A DNA stretch of 64,000 nt from Halomicrobium salinisoli (GTDB lineage Archaea > Halobacteriota > Halobacteria > Halobacteriales > Haloarculaceae): positions 682,001 to 746,000 of the forward strand of contig NZ_CP084463.1 in assembly GCF_020405185.1 (NCBI RefSeq). The letters run 5' to 3'. The translations under genes and the position numbers were made by a program. Below, one piece after another: positions 25,840 through 34,189 of the stretch. The notes under the pieces are model-generated. The model worked only from the letters and a program-made list of their open reading frames with translations. It was not told where the DNA came from and did no database searches. The first letter of the stretch is position 1. Every line of letters begins with the position of its first letter.

Positions 25840-25926
25840 GGACGTACGAAGCGGACCGTCAGGTAAATACGTGCGGGTTCACCGCTCGGGCGGCAGTGTC
25901 GGGGGTCCACTCACCCCATCAGTACC

Positions 25927-26157
25927 GGCGCCCTCGGGAGCGTCAGCGACCGAGGGCCCGGAAGACCAACAAAGTGAGTCTTCCGGCGTCCTCGAGAGCG
26001 TTAGCCACCGAGGGCTCGGAAGATGAACGAAGTGAATCTTCCGGCGTCCAGGCGAGCGCAAGCGAGCCAGGGCCCGACAGACGACCAACGTAGTCTGTCG
26101 GCGTCCCCGGGAGCGTCAGCGACCGAGGGCTCGGAAGACGAACGGAGTGAGTCTTCC
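25927..26157. repeat. Four tandem 57-58-bp units, each with two hairpins
   Basis: Units lie at 25927-25984, 25985-26042, 26043-26099 and 26100-26157. Each begins ggcg and can form a first stem (ccctcgg/ccgaggg type) and a second 7-bp stem. The second stem reads ggaagac/gtcttcc in units 1 and 4, ggaagat/atcttcc in unit 2 and gacagac/gtctgtc in unit 3, so paired bases changed together. Loops share a GAACGNAGTGA-like sequence. The array lies between the start of the leftward HEAT gene and the start of xacF. No coding frame uses it. Confidence 0.85.
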
Positions 26158-26224
26158 GGCGAAATCGGCCGCCCGACCGCCAGTCGATAGAACAAAGTGT
26201 ACCGAACGGGTCACTGTTCAGTGT

Positions 26225-27673
26225 ATGACCGACACCAACAGGAATTACGTTGGGGGCGAGTGGACGGACGCCGAGACCGGCGAGACGATCGACGTCCACA
26301 ATCCCGCAGACACGACGACTGTCGTCAACAGCTATCAGCAGTCCTCCGCCGCGGACGCGGAGGAGGCCGTCGCCGCCGCGAACGAGGCGGCCGACTCGTG
26401 GGCTGACACGCCCGCGCCCCAGCGCGGTGCCATCCTCCGGGAGACCGCGGGGATCATCGAGGACCGCAAGGACGAACTGACCGAACTGCTCGTCAGCGAG
26501 GAGGGGAAGACCCGATCGGAGGCCGCTCCCGAAGTCCAGCGCGCCATCGACATCTTCTACTACTACGCCGAGAAGGCGATGGACTACGGCGGCACGATCA
26601 AGGGCGCCAGCGGCGGTCGCCGCCAGGTCTCCACGCGGAAGGAGCCCCAGGGCGTCGTCGGCCTGATCACTCCCTGGAACTACCCCATCGCGATCCCGGC
26701 CTGGAAGATCGCGCCCGCGCTGGCGACCGGTAACACCGTCGTCATCAAGCCCGCCAGCGTCGCGCCGGGCCCGGCCCTCGAGCTCGTCCGCGCGCTCGAC
26801 GAGGCGGGCGTCCCCGACGGCGTCATCAACGTCGTCACCGGCCCCGGCAGCGAGGTCGGCGACGTCTTCTCCACCCACGACGACATCGACGTCGTCTCCT
26901 TCACCGGGAGCTCCGAGGTCGGCCACCACGTCTACGACGCGGCCACCGAGGACGTCAAGCGCGTCCAGGCGGAGATGGGCGGCAAGAACCCCGCCGTCAT
27001 CACGTCCAGCGCCGACCTCGAGCAGGCGCTTGACATCGTCGAGGCCGGCGCCTTCGGCGTCACCGGCCAGGCCTGTACGGCCACCTCCCGCGCCATCGTC
27101 CACACGGACCTCTACGACGAGTTCGTCGAGCGGATCACCGAGCGCGCCGAGGCCATCGACGTCGGCCCGGGCCTCGAGGACCCCGGCATGGGCCCGCACG
27201 TCAACCAGGGCGAACTCGACAGCACGCTCGAGTACGTCGACGTCGCCAAGACGGAGGGCGCGACCCACCAGACCGGCGGCGAGCGCGTCGAGGGCGACCT
27301 CGAGGACGGCTACTTCGTCACCCCCGCCGTCTTCTCCGACGTCGACCCCGACATGCGCCTGTTCCGCGAGGAGGTCTTCGGTCCGGTGCTGGCCGTGACG
27401 GAGGCCCAGGACTTCGACCACGCCGTCGAACTGGCCAACGACAGCGAGTTCGGCCTCTCCGCGAGCGTCGTCACCGACGACCTCGCCCAGGCCAACGAGT
27501 TCGTCGACCGCGTCGAGAGCGGCGTCGTCAAGGTCAACGAGAAGAGCACGGGCCTCGAGCTGCACGTGCCCTTCGGCGGCGTCAAGCGCACCTCGACCAA
27601 CACCTACCGCGAGCAGGGCGACGCGGCCATCGACTTCTACACCCAGACCAAGACGGTCTACCTGAACGACTGA
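26225..27673 (+). CDS. xacF: 2-oxoglutarate semialdehyde dehydrogenase (aldehyde dehydrogenase family)
   Basis: 482 residues with the full ALDH layout: GLITPWNYPIAIPAWKIAPAL, NAD-binding FTGSSEVG, general base Glu250 in EMGGKNPAVI, catalytic Cys284 in GQACTA and the C-terminal EVFGPVLAV. The enzyme oxidises 2-oxoglutarate semialdehyde to 2-oxoglutarate, the last step of oxidative pentose breakdown in Haloferax (XacF). Assignment to that substrate rests on the XacD-like gene and the FAH-family gene in the same region; related ALDHs act on other aldehydes. The ATG at 26225 starts the standard N-terminus (NYVGGEW). Earlier in-frame ATGs lie in the repeat array and are unlikely. Confidence 0.85.
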   Translation: MTDTNRNYVGGEWTDAETGETIDVHNPADTTTVVNSYQQSSAADAEEAVAAANEAADSWADTPAPQRGAILRETAGIIEDRKDELTELLVSEEGKTRSEAAPEVQRAIDIFYYYAEKAMDYGGTIKGASGGRRQVSTRKEPQGVVGLITPWNYPIAIPAWKIAPALATGNTVVIKPASVAPGPALELVRALDEAGVPDGVINVVTGPGSEVGDVFSTHDDIDVVSFTGSSEVGHHVYDAATEDVKRVQAEMGGKNPAVITSSADLEQALDIVEAGAFGVTGQACTATSRAIVHTDLYDEFVERITERAEAIDVGPGLEDPGMGPHVNQGELDSTLEYVDVAKTEGATHQTGGERVEGDLEDGYFVTPAVFSDVDPDMRLFREEVFGPVLAVTEAQDFDHAVELANDSEFGLSASVVTDDLAQANEFVDRVESGVVKVNEKSTGLELHVPFGGVKRTSTNTYREQGDAAIDFYTQTKTVYLND

Positions 27674-27901
27674 ACGGTCCGCACGGACTGGCGAGCGGTC
27701 TAACCGGGTAGATCGCCCCGGGTCGCGGGCGGACGCGCCGCGACCCCTCAAACGTCACCCGAGGACGTGGACGCTACGGGTGGCGCTGTCTCTCACGTGG
27801 TCACAGTCGTAACCGACGTCGACGCCGGGACCGTCGAGGAGGGGAGCGCCGTCGCTCCCGCCGCGGCGAGTTTTTATCTGTCGGGACGACCTGTGGCCGG
27901 T

Positions 27902-28411
27902 ATGAGTACGAGCCCCGTACGCGAGTTCAGACGGTCGCTCCGCCGGGTCGACGCGACGTCGTCGGTGGTCGAGCCGGCGGGGTTCGACGCGGCGCTGGCC
28001 GACGCGCTCGAGGAGCCGGCCGTCGGGGCGCCGCTGCCCTTCGCGGACCTGTCACTGTCCGACCACCCGGTGGCGCTCGACCCGTCGCCTCGCGAGCTGC
28101 GCGCGGCGCGGACGGGCGTCACCGGCTCCCGGCTGGGCATCGCCGACCTCGGGACGGTCGCCGTCGAGTCCCGCGGCGGCGGCGACGAACTGACCGCGCT
28201 GTTCCCGGAGCGCCACGTCGTCGTCCTCCGGGCGTCGGACGTCCGACCCGACCTCGAATCGGCGTTCGCCTGGCTCGCCGAGGAGTTCGACGCCGGCCGG
28301 GACTCGCTCGTCTTCGAGACCGGCCCCAGCGCGACCGGCGACATGGGCGCGCTCGTTCAGGGCGTCCACGGCCCCGAAGCGATCCACGTCCTGGTGGTGG
28401 ACGATGAGTGA
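27902..28411 (+). CDS. lutC: LUD-domain protein, LutC-like subunit
   Basis: 169 residues with the LutC/YkgG pattern. The N-terminal half is variable, and the C-terminal LUD fold contains TGSRLGIADLGTVAVES, HVVVLRASDV and TGPSATGDMGALVQGVHGPEAIHVLVVDD. LutABC-type complexes oxidise lactate or related 2-hydroxyacids through iron-sulfur clusters. The gene overlaps the next by 8 bases (28404-28411), so the two are coupled. A TATA-like gtttttatc (about 27870-27878) 28 bases before the ATG supports the start. Within a pentose region the substrate could be glycolate or another 2-hydroxyacid rather than lactate; this is unproven. Confidence 0.83.
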   Translation: MSTSPVREFRRSLRRVDATSSVVEPAGFDAALADALEEPAVGAPLPFADLSLSDHPVALDPSPRELRAARTGVTGSRLGIADLGTVAVESRGGGDELTALFPERHVVVLRASDVRPDLESAFAWLAEEFDAGRDSLVFETGPSATGDMGALVQGVHGPEAIHVLVVDDE

Positions 28412-30653
28412 GACCGACGCCGGCAGACTCGCTTCGCTCGTCTCCCGAGCCCGGTCTCGCGCGGCTCGACCGGACGCCGACGCGGACCGGATCAGGCGCC
28501 TGCTCGCCGAGGAGGGCGACCAGATCAAAGCGAACACGCGTCACTTCAACGCGGAGCGATACGACCGGATCGACGAGATCGGGGCCGAACGCCACGAGCG
28601 ATACCGGACGCGCGCCCGCGAGATCAAGGCGGACGCCATCGAGCGCCTGCCCGAACTGATCGACCGGGTCCGCGAGTCCGTCGCGGACAACGGCGGGACC
28701 GTCTACATCGCTGACGACGCCGCCGACGCCCGCGAGTACGTCGCCGAGGTCTCCGAGGGCGCCGACGCCGAGCGCGTCGTCAAGTCCAAGTCGATGACGA
28801 CCGAGGAGATCGACCTCAACGAGGGGCTCGAGGCGCGCGGCCTCGACATCTGGGAGACGGACCTCGGGGAGTTCGTGATCCAGGTCGCCGAGGAGAGCCC
28901 CTCCCACATCGTCGGGCCGTCGCTGCACAAGTCGCGCGAGGAGATCACGGACCTGTTCGAGGCCCAGTTCGACCCCGAGGAGTCGCTGGATTCGGCCCAG
29001 GCGCTGACCGAGTTCGCCCGCGAGTACCTGGGCGAGCGCATCGAGGCCGCCGACGTCGGGATCACCGGCGCGAACTTCGTGCTGGCCGACAGCGGCTCCA
29101 TCGCGCTGGTCACCAACGAGGGCAACGCGCGCAAGTGCGCGAGCGTGCCCGACACGCACGTCGCCGTCGCGGGCGTCGAGAAGATCATCCCCTCGATCGA
29201 GGAGCTCCACCCCTTCGCGGAGCTGATCGCCCGCTCGGCCACGGGACAGGCGATTCCCCAGTACCTCTCGCTGCTGTCGCCGCCCGTCGACACGCCCGCG
29301 GTGGACTTCGACAGCCCCGACGAGCCCGGCTTCGGCGGGAGCGACGCCGAGCGGGACTTCCACCTCGTGCTGGTCGACAACGGACGGACGGAGATGCGCG
29401 AGGACGACGACCTGCGCGAGACGCTGTACTGCATCCGCTGTGGCGCCTGCGCCAACTCCTGTGCGAACTTCCAGTCGGTCGGCGGCCACGCCTTCGGCGG
29501 TGAGACCTACACCGGCGGCATCGCGACGGGCTGGGAGGCCGGCGTCGAGGGACTGGACGCCGCGGCCGAGTTCAACGACCTCTGTACGGGCTGCTCGCGC
29601 TGCGTCAACGCCTGTCCCGTCAAGATCGACATCCCCTGGATCAACACGGTCGTCCGCGACCGGATCAACCGCGGGAAAGACCCGGGGCTGGAGGACGTCC
29701 TCGTCGACGGGCTCGTCCCCGACGCGGAGGAGCCCGGGACGCCGCTGCGCAAGCGCTTCTTCGGCAACTTCGAGACGGTCGCGAAGGTCGGGAGCGCGAC
29801 CGCGCCGGTCTCGAACACAATCGCGTCGCTGACGCCCGTCCGTCGGGCGCTCGACGCGGGCCTGGGCATCGACGTCCGCCGCGAACTGCCCGCCTTCCAG
29901 CGGGAGACGCTCGTCGAGTGGGCCGAGGGGCGGGCGACCGTCGACGACCCCGAGCGCCGGGTCGTCCTCTACCCCGACGTGTACACGAACTACGTCCAGC
30001 CCGAGCGGGGCAAGGCGGCGGTCCGGACGCTGGAGGCGCTGGGCTGTGCGGTGACCGTCCCCGACGTCGGCGGCTCCGGCCGTGCCCCGCTCTCTCAGGG
30101 CATGATCGCGACGGCCCGGGACAAGGCCGAGCGCCTCGCCGCAGACCTCGGAGACCACCTCGACGCGGGCCGGGACGTGGTCGTCGTCGAGCCCAGCGCG
30201 CTGGCGATGGTCCGCCGCGAGTACGAGAAACTGCTGCCCGCGGCGACGTACGAGCGACTCGACGACGCCAGCTACGAGGTGTTCGAGTACGTCTACGGCC
30301 TGCTCGAGAACGGCGCGGCTCCGGACGCACTGACTGCCGGTGACGGCGACGGCGTCGCCTACCACAGCCACTGCCAGCAGCGCACCCTCGGTCTGGAGTC
30401 CCACACCGTCGCCGTCCTCGAGGAACTGGGCTACGACGTGCTGACCTCGGACGTCGAGTGCTGCGGGATGGCCGGCAGTTTCGGGTACAAGTCCGAGTAC
30501 TACGAGCTGAGCGTGGACGTCGGCGAGTCGCTGGCCGACCAGTTCGAGGACACCGACCGGACCGTCGTCGCCAGCGGGACCTCCTGCACGGACCAGATCG
30601 AGGCCCTGCTCGCGACGGAGGCCCGCCATCCGATCCGGCTCGTCGCGCCGTAG
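28404..30653 (+). CDS. Fused LutB-LutA iron-sulfur oxidoreductase (2-hydroxyacid oxidation)
   Basis: 749 residues. Residues about 40-310 are a LutB-type LUD domain (GITGANFVLADSGSIALVTNEGN). Two 4Fe-4S motifs follow, CIRCGACANSC (about 343) and CTGCSRCVNACP (about 393). The C-terminal 250 residues are LutA-like, with the CCG-type cluster site HSHCQQR (about 655) and ECCGMAGSFGY (about 687). In Bacillus LutA and LutB are separate proteins; here they are one chain. An earlier CCG half (VLYPDVYTNYVQPERG) has lost its cysteines. It works with LutC in the cytosol to pass electrons from a 2-hydroxyacid, presumably to the quinone pool. The start overlaps the lutC end. Confidence 0.85.
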   Translation: MSETDAGRLASLVSRARSRAARPDADADRIRRLLAEEGDQIKANTRHFNAERYDRIDEIGAERHERYRTRAREIKADAIERLPELIDRVRESVADNGGTVYIADDAADAREYVAEVSEGADAERVVKSKSMTTEEIDLNEGLEARGLDIWETDLGEFVIQVAEESPSHIVGPSLHKSREEITDLFEAQFDPEESLDSAQALTEFAREYLGERIEAADVGITGANFVLADSGSIALVTNEGNARKCASVPDTHVAVAGVEKIIPSIEELHPFAELIARSATGQAIPQYLSLLSPPVDTPAVDFDSPDEPGFGGSDAERDFHLVLVDNGRTEMREDDDLRETLYCIRCGACANSCANFQSVGGHAFGGETYTGGIATGWEAGVEGLDAAAEFNDLCTGCSRCVNACPVKIDIPWINTVVRDRINRGKDPGLEDVLVDGLVPDAEEPGTPLRKRFFGNFETVAKVGSATAPVSNTIASLTPVRRALDAGLGIDVRRELPAFQRETLVEWAEGRATVDDPERRVVLYPDVYTNYVQPERGKAAVRTLEALGCAVTVPDVGGSGRAPLSQGMIATARDKAERLAADLGDHLDAGRDVVVVEPSALAMVRREYEKLLPAATYERLDDASYEVFEYVYGLLENGAAPDALTAGDGDGVAYHSHCQQRTLGLESHTVAVLEELGYDVLTSDVECCGMAGSFGYKSEYYELSVDVGESLADQFEDTDRTVVASGTSCTDQIEALLATEARHPIRLVAP

Positions 30654-30907
30654 CGCGGCGGCCGTCCGTCCCGGCGTCGCGGTCTCTCGATCGGGCTGAC
30701 TGGGACTCGGCGTTCCAGACTATCGAACGAAACGTGAGGAGGGCCCCGACGGAGACTGACGCTTCTGAGGTCCGTCGGCGTCGACTCGGTACGGGCCGTC
30801 TATTCCACGATCACGAACGCCGAAACTCAGGCCGCTGCGTACGCAACGAAGTGCCGTCGAGACGAAAGAATCGCGACTGCGCCGATAAAACTGCTACTGA
30901 GCGCCGA
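30654..30907. other. Intergenic, no gene seen
   Basis: Unstructured spacer between the convergent LutB-LutA and xacD genes. No frame resembles protein. The structured hairpin string begins after it at 30908. Confidence 0.5.
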
Positions 30908-31080
30908 TTACGCCTCGTCGAACGCCGGAAGACTCGCTACGCTCGCCTTCCGAGCTCGATGAAGCGTAGCTTCATCGAACGGCCGCTGAGCGGAGCTCAG
31001 CGAGCTTGACGAGGCTGACGCCTCGTCAAACGCCGAAAATCAGAGATTTTCGAGCCCGACGAAGCTACGCTTCGTCGAAC
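30908..31080. repeat. String of hairpins at the 3' end of xacD
   Basis: At least five close-set perfect stems occur: tcgatgaagc/gcttcatcga, cgctgagc/gctcagcg, ttgacgaggc/gcctcgtcaa, cgaaaatc/gattttcg and cgacgaag/cttcgtcg. The last overlaps the xacD stop codon. A near copy of the gene's final 16 bases is present at both ends (30908-30923 and 31065-31080). It lies between convergent genes, so it could also end transcription from both sides. Confidence 0.75.
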
Positions 31081-32297
31081 ATCTCGAACCCGTCGGCCAG
31101 GTTCTCCTGGACCGTATCGAGGTCGAGCGTGACGCCGAGGCCGGGCTCTTCGGGGATGTTGAAGTAGCCCTCTTCGATGAGGTTGTCCTGTTCGACCAGG
31201 TCCTCCCACCAGCCCAGCTCGTAGGAGTGGTACTCGACGGCCATCGCGTTGGGGATAGACGTGCCGACGTGGACCGAGGCGGCGGTGCCGATCGGCGAGG
31301 AGACGTTGTGCATCGCGACGGGGATGTAGTACATGTCCGCGAGCGTCGCGATCTTCTTGGTCTCGAGCATGCCGCCGACCTTCGGGACGTCGGGCGCGAT
31401 GATGTCGACGCCCTCGTCCTCGAGCAGCTGGCGCTGGCCGTGCGTCCGGTAGACGTTCTCGCCGGTGGCGATGGGCGTCGCGGTGTCGCGGGTGACCTCC
31501 GTCTGGACGTCCTGGTTCTCCGGCGGGACGGGGTCCTCGAGCCACCAGACGTCGTAGTCCTCGATGGCGCGCGCGAGGCGCTTGGCGCTGCCGGAGGCGA
31601 ACGCCCAGTGACAGTCGAAGGCGACCTCGGCGCGGTCGCCGACCTGCTCGGTGACCTTCTCGACGATCTCGGCCTTGTGGTCGATCTCGCCCTTGTTCAG
31701 GTGGCGGTTGGCGCGGTCGCGCTCGTGGCCCGAGGGGACGTCGAGGTCGAACTTCAGGGCGTCGTAGCCCAGCTCGCTGACGACGCGCTCGGCCTCCTCG
31801 GCGCAGGCGTCGGGGTCGGCCTCGTTCTCGGTGTGGCAGTCGCAGTACATCCGGACATCGTCGCGGTACTTGCCGCCCAGCAGCTGGTAGGCGGGGACGT
31901 CGAGGATCTTGCCCGCGACGTCGTGGAGCGCGATCTCGATGCCCGAGATGGCCGCCACGTCCTTGCCGGCGATGGAGCCCTCGCCGGACATCTTCTGGAT
32001 CATGTGCTCGTACAGCCGGTCGATGTCGAGGGGGTTCTCCCCGACGACGAACGGCTTCAGGCGCTCGATGATCTCCGGGAGCGCACCGCCCCAGTAGGCC
32101 TCACCGGTACCGACGGGGCCAGCGTCGGTGTACACGCGAACGATAGTCCACGGGTAGTTCCCGTCGACGATGGTCGACTGGACGTCGGTGATCTCTACGT
32201 CGCGGTCGCCCCGCGAGTCCGAGATCCCCATCGTCTCCGAGGAGAGGTCCCGCATCGTGTATTCCGCGTTCGGGTCCGATAACTGCTCGTAGGTCAT
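31065..32297 (-). CDS. xacD: Xylonate/sugar-acid dehydratase (enolase superfamily)
   Basis: 410 residues of the mandelate racemase/muconate lactonising type. The metal ligands appear as Asp in FDCHWAF, Glu in LEDPVPPEN and Glu in ATGENVY. LKFDLD carries the barrel Lys, and the catalytic His is in MHNVSSPIG. The enzyme removes water from D-xylonate (possibly also gluconate or arabinonate) to give the 2-keto-3-deoxy acid, consumed by the FAH-family enzyme at 9536. Haloferax XacD is in this superfamily. I chose the ATG at 32297 because the T-rich element near 32325-32338 is about 30-36 bases upstream; an ATG at 32324 is also in frame. Confidence 0.85.
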   Translation of the reverse strand: MTYEQLSDPNAEYTMRDLSSETMGISDSRGDRDVEITDVQSTIVDGNYPWTIVRVYTDAGPVGTGEAYWGGALPEIIERLKPFVVGENPLDIDRLYEHMIQKMSGEGSIAGKDVAAISGIEIALHDVAGKILDVPAYQLLGGKYRDDVRMYCDCHTENEADPDACAEEAERVVSELGYDALKFDLDVPSGHERDRANRHLNKGEIDHKAEIVEKVTEQVGDRAEVAFDCHWAFASGSAKRLARAIEDYDVWWLEDPVPPENQDVQTEVTRDTATPIATGENVYRTHGQRQLLEDEGVDIIAPDVPKVGGMLETKKIATLADMYYIPVAMHNVSSPIGTAASVHVGTSIPNAMAVEYHSYELGWWEDLVEQDNLIEEGYFNIPEEPGLGVTLDLDTVQENLADGFEMFDEA

Positions 32298-33087
32298 GTG
32301 ACGTATCCGAACTTCATCCACCACCGCAAAAATGTTTCGTCTACGGGCTCACCCGGCCGGAACCTCGGCCCACGGTCGCCCGCTGTCTCCCCTGCCGGGC
32401 CGAACCCCCTGTGGGCTGCCGGGGCAATAAACTTTATTATAGGTAATGGTGAAATAACGATCGGAGCCGCCGAGAAGCACTGTCAGTGAGTCTGTCCCAC
32501 CTCAGCCCGGACGAGAATCGGGCCGGAGTCGGACCCGTCGACATCCGGCGGTATCGGTCTGTCATGGTACCTGCGGGCCTCGGCCTGCCGGCCCATCACC
32601 TTCCGTTTTCGGGCCCAGCGGCTCCGTTCAGCGCTCGACAGCGCCGCGTACCCCGTCCCGACGGCGTCGCGCGTCGGGTCCGATGGGCCTGTGAGTCGCC
32701 GGAACCGTCCCGCCCGGCTGATGCGACGCTCGCGACTGATTCAGTGATCGTCCAGCCGGCCTGTGTCCTAGATTGAGGAACAACTGTTCAACAATGTGGG
32801 ACACAGGACCGCTCTCGTCGACCCAGTTCACGCTCGCGTCCCGCGAATTCGGCCCGCCGTCCGGCCCTCCGTGACTGGCGTCCGGGTCCCGTTTCCGGCG
32901 GACGGCGGCCCGGGACTCCCGTTCGGTCGGCCGCTCGGTCGACGGGGGTCTGCTCACAGACGTACTGCTGTTATGGGATCTGTTCGTCGTCGAGGAATCG
33001 CCCGTCCGCAGCGAGGACCGACGTCGATCGCTGCGGGGCGCTCCTCCTGGCCAACACTTACGTACTGTCGGCCGGTCGCACCCGTTC
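32298..33087. other. Long intergenic region without genes
   Basis: 790 bp between divergent xacD and the dehydrogenase at 33088. It contains the xacD promoter, an isolated AT-rich block at about 32427-32460, the nested dyad at 32760-32807 (separate entry) and a promoter-like acacttacg about 30 bases before 33088. Open frames here are arginine-rich shadows. Confidence 0.5.
32760..32807. promoter_or_regulatory. Nested 48-bp dyad, possible operator or hairpin
   Basis: Outer arms cctgtgtcc (32760-32768) and ggacacagg (32799-32807) are perfect complements. They enclose an inner dyad GAACA-ac-TGTTC flanked by ttg and caa. It sits in the long spacer between two divergent sugar genes. Whether it acts in DNA (operator) or RNA is not determinable here. 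Confidence 0.4.
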
Positions 33088-33957
33088 ATGCGAACGATCG
33101 GACTCATCGGCGTCGGCTACGTCGGGACCGAGTTCCTCGACCAGCTACTGGCGGCGGACTACGACGTGGTCGCGTTCGACGTCGACGACGAGGCGGTCGA
33201 CCGCGCGGTCGAACGGGGCGCCGCGGCGGCCGACAGCCCGGCCGCGGTCGCTCGCGAGACGGACGCGGTCGTCACGGCCCTGCCGGGCACGCCCGAACTG
33301 GAGGCGACCCTGGAGGGCGACGACGGCCTCCTGGACGCGCTCTCGCCCGGCCAGCCGGTCGTCGACGCGACGACGACGCGGCCGGCGACGTCGGTGGTCG
33401 CCGAGGAGCTGTGCGACGAGGTCGGGGCCGACTTCCTCGAGGCGCCGATCACCGGCGCCGCGCCGCGGGACGGCTACCAGATGATGATCGGCGGGACGGC
33501 GGCCCGCTACGAGGCCGCGAGGGACCTGCTCGATACGCTCTGTGACGACCACGTGCGAGTCGGACCGATCCCCGACGGGACCGTCCTGAAGCTCGGCCTG
33601 CAGATGCGCTACGCGGGCCGCGCCGCGCTGGACGCCGAGATCGTCGAGTACGCGCGCGACAACGGCGTCGACCCCCGGCTGTTCGGAGACTTCTTCGGCA
33701 TGGACGTCTGGGAGCGATACCACACGGGCGAGTTCGGTCAGGCCATCGAGGGGCTGGGCGGGCTGGCCATCTGGGACAAGGACCTCGGCTACGCCCGCGA
33801 GTTCGCCCGTCGGAACGGCACCGCGCTCCCGCTGAGCGGCGTCGTTCACGAGGCGTACAAGGCGGCGACCCGCCGCGCCGACGAGGACGAGGGCCACGCC
33901 GCCGCCCTGATCAGATACTGGATGGCACTCAACGACGCCGAGGACCGCTACGAGTAG
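33088..33957 (+). CDS. NAD(P)-dependent beta-hydroxyacid dehydrogenase (3-hydroxyisobutyrate dehydrogenase family)
   Basis: 289 residues. The N-terminal Rossmann domain is GLIGVGYVGTEF; a substrate loop (DATTTRPATSV, then FLEAPITGAAPRDGYQMMIGG) and an all-helical C-terminal domain follow. The catalytic Lys is in GTVLKLGLQM, where the common KxxxN has a replaced final residue. Family members reduce or oxidise 3-hydroxyacids such as tartronate semialdehyde or glyoxylate. Its place after the pentose/uronate genes suggests a sugar-acid or glyoxylate substrate, but the exact one is unknown. It does not resemble the Gfo/Idh-type haloarchaeal xylose dehydrogenase. Confidence 0.82.
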   Translation: MRTIGLIGVGYVGTEFLDQLLAADYDVVAFDVDDEAVDRAVERGAAAADSPAAVARETDAVVTALPGTPELEATLEGDDGLLDALSPGQPVVDATTTRPATSVVAEELCDEVGADFLEAPITGAAPRDGYQMMIGGTAARYEAARDLLDTLCDDHVRVGPIPDGTVLKLGLQMRYAGRAALDAEIVEYARDNGVDPRLFGDFFGMDVWERYHTGEFGQAIEGLGGLAIWDKDLGYAREFARRNGTALPLSGVVHEAYKAATRRADEDEGHAAALIRYWMALNDAEDRYE

Positions 33958-34189
33958 GTCTCCCGCTGGGGCCCGCCGCGACCCCGCCCGCGTCGATTTT
34001 GGCGCCACGCAGTTCACTAATCCCGAATGGACTCGGCGTCAGCGCGCGAACGATTCGACCCCGCTCCCCCGTTCTACCGCCGTCGTCTCCCGGAGGCCGC
34101 CGGTGTGGTAACAGCCGTACTCGCGTTATATTGTGGGGTTCGCGAGGCGGATTGAAAGCAGAACCTATTAGTGGCCGAGCGTGGTGCCT

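Noticed and set aside
25927..26157. CRISPR array
   Set aside because: Units are adjacent with no unique spacers, the repeat is internally palindromic and 57-58 bp long, and no cas genes are in the window.
30908..31080. Insertion sequence remnant with transposase
   Set aside because: No transposase-like frame and no terminal inverted repeats; the structure is only short hairpins.
32486..33107. Genes in the 32.4-33.1 kb spacer
   Set aside because: Open frames on both strands lack any coherent domain and have shadow composition; treated as noncoding.
33088..33957. Xylose dehydrogenase for the pathway
   Set aside because: The protein belongs to the beta-hydroxyacid dehydrogenase family, not the Gfo/Idh-type family of haloarchaeal xylose dehydrogenases.
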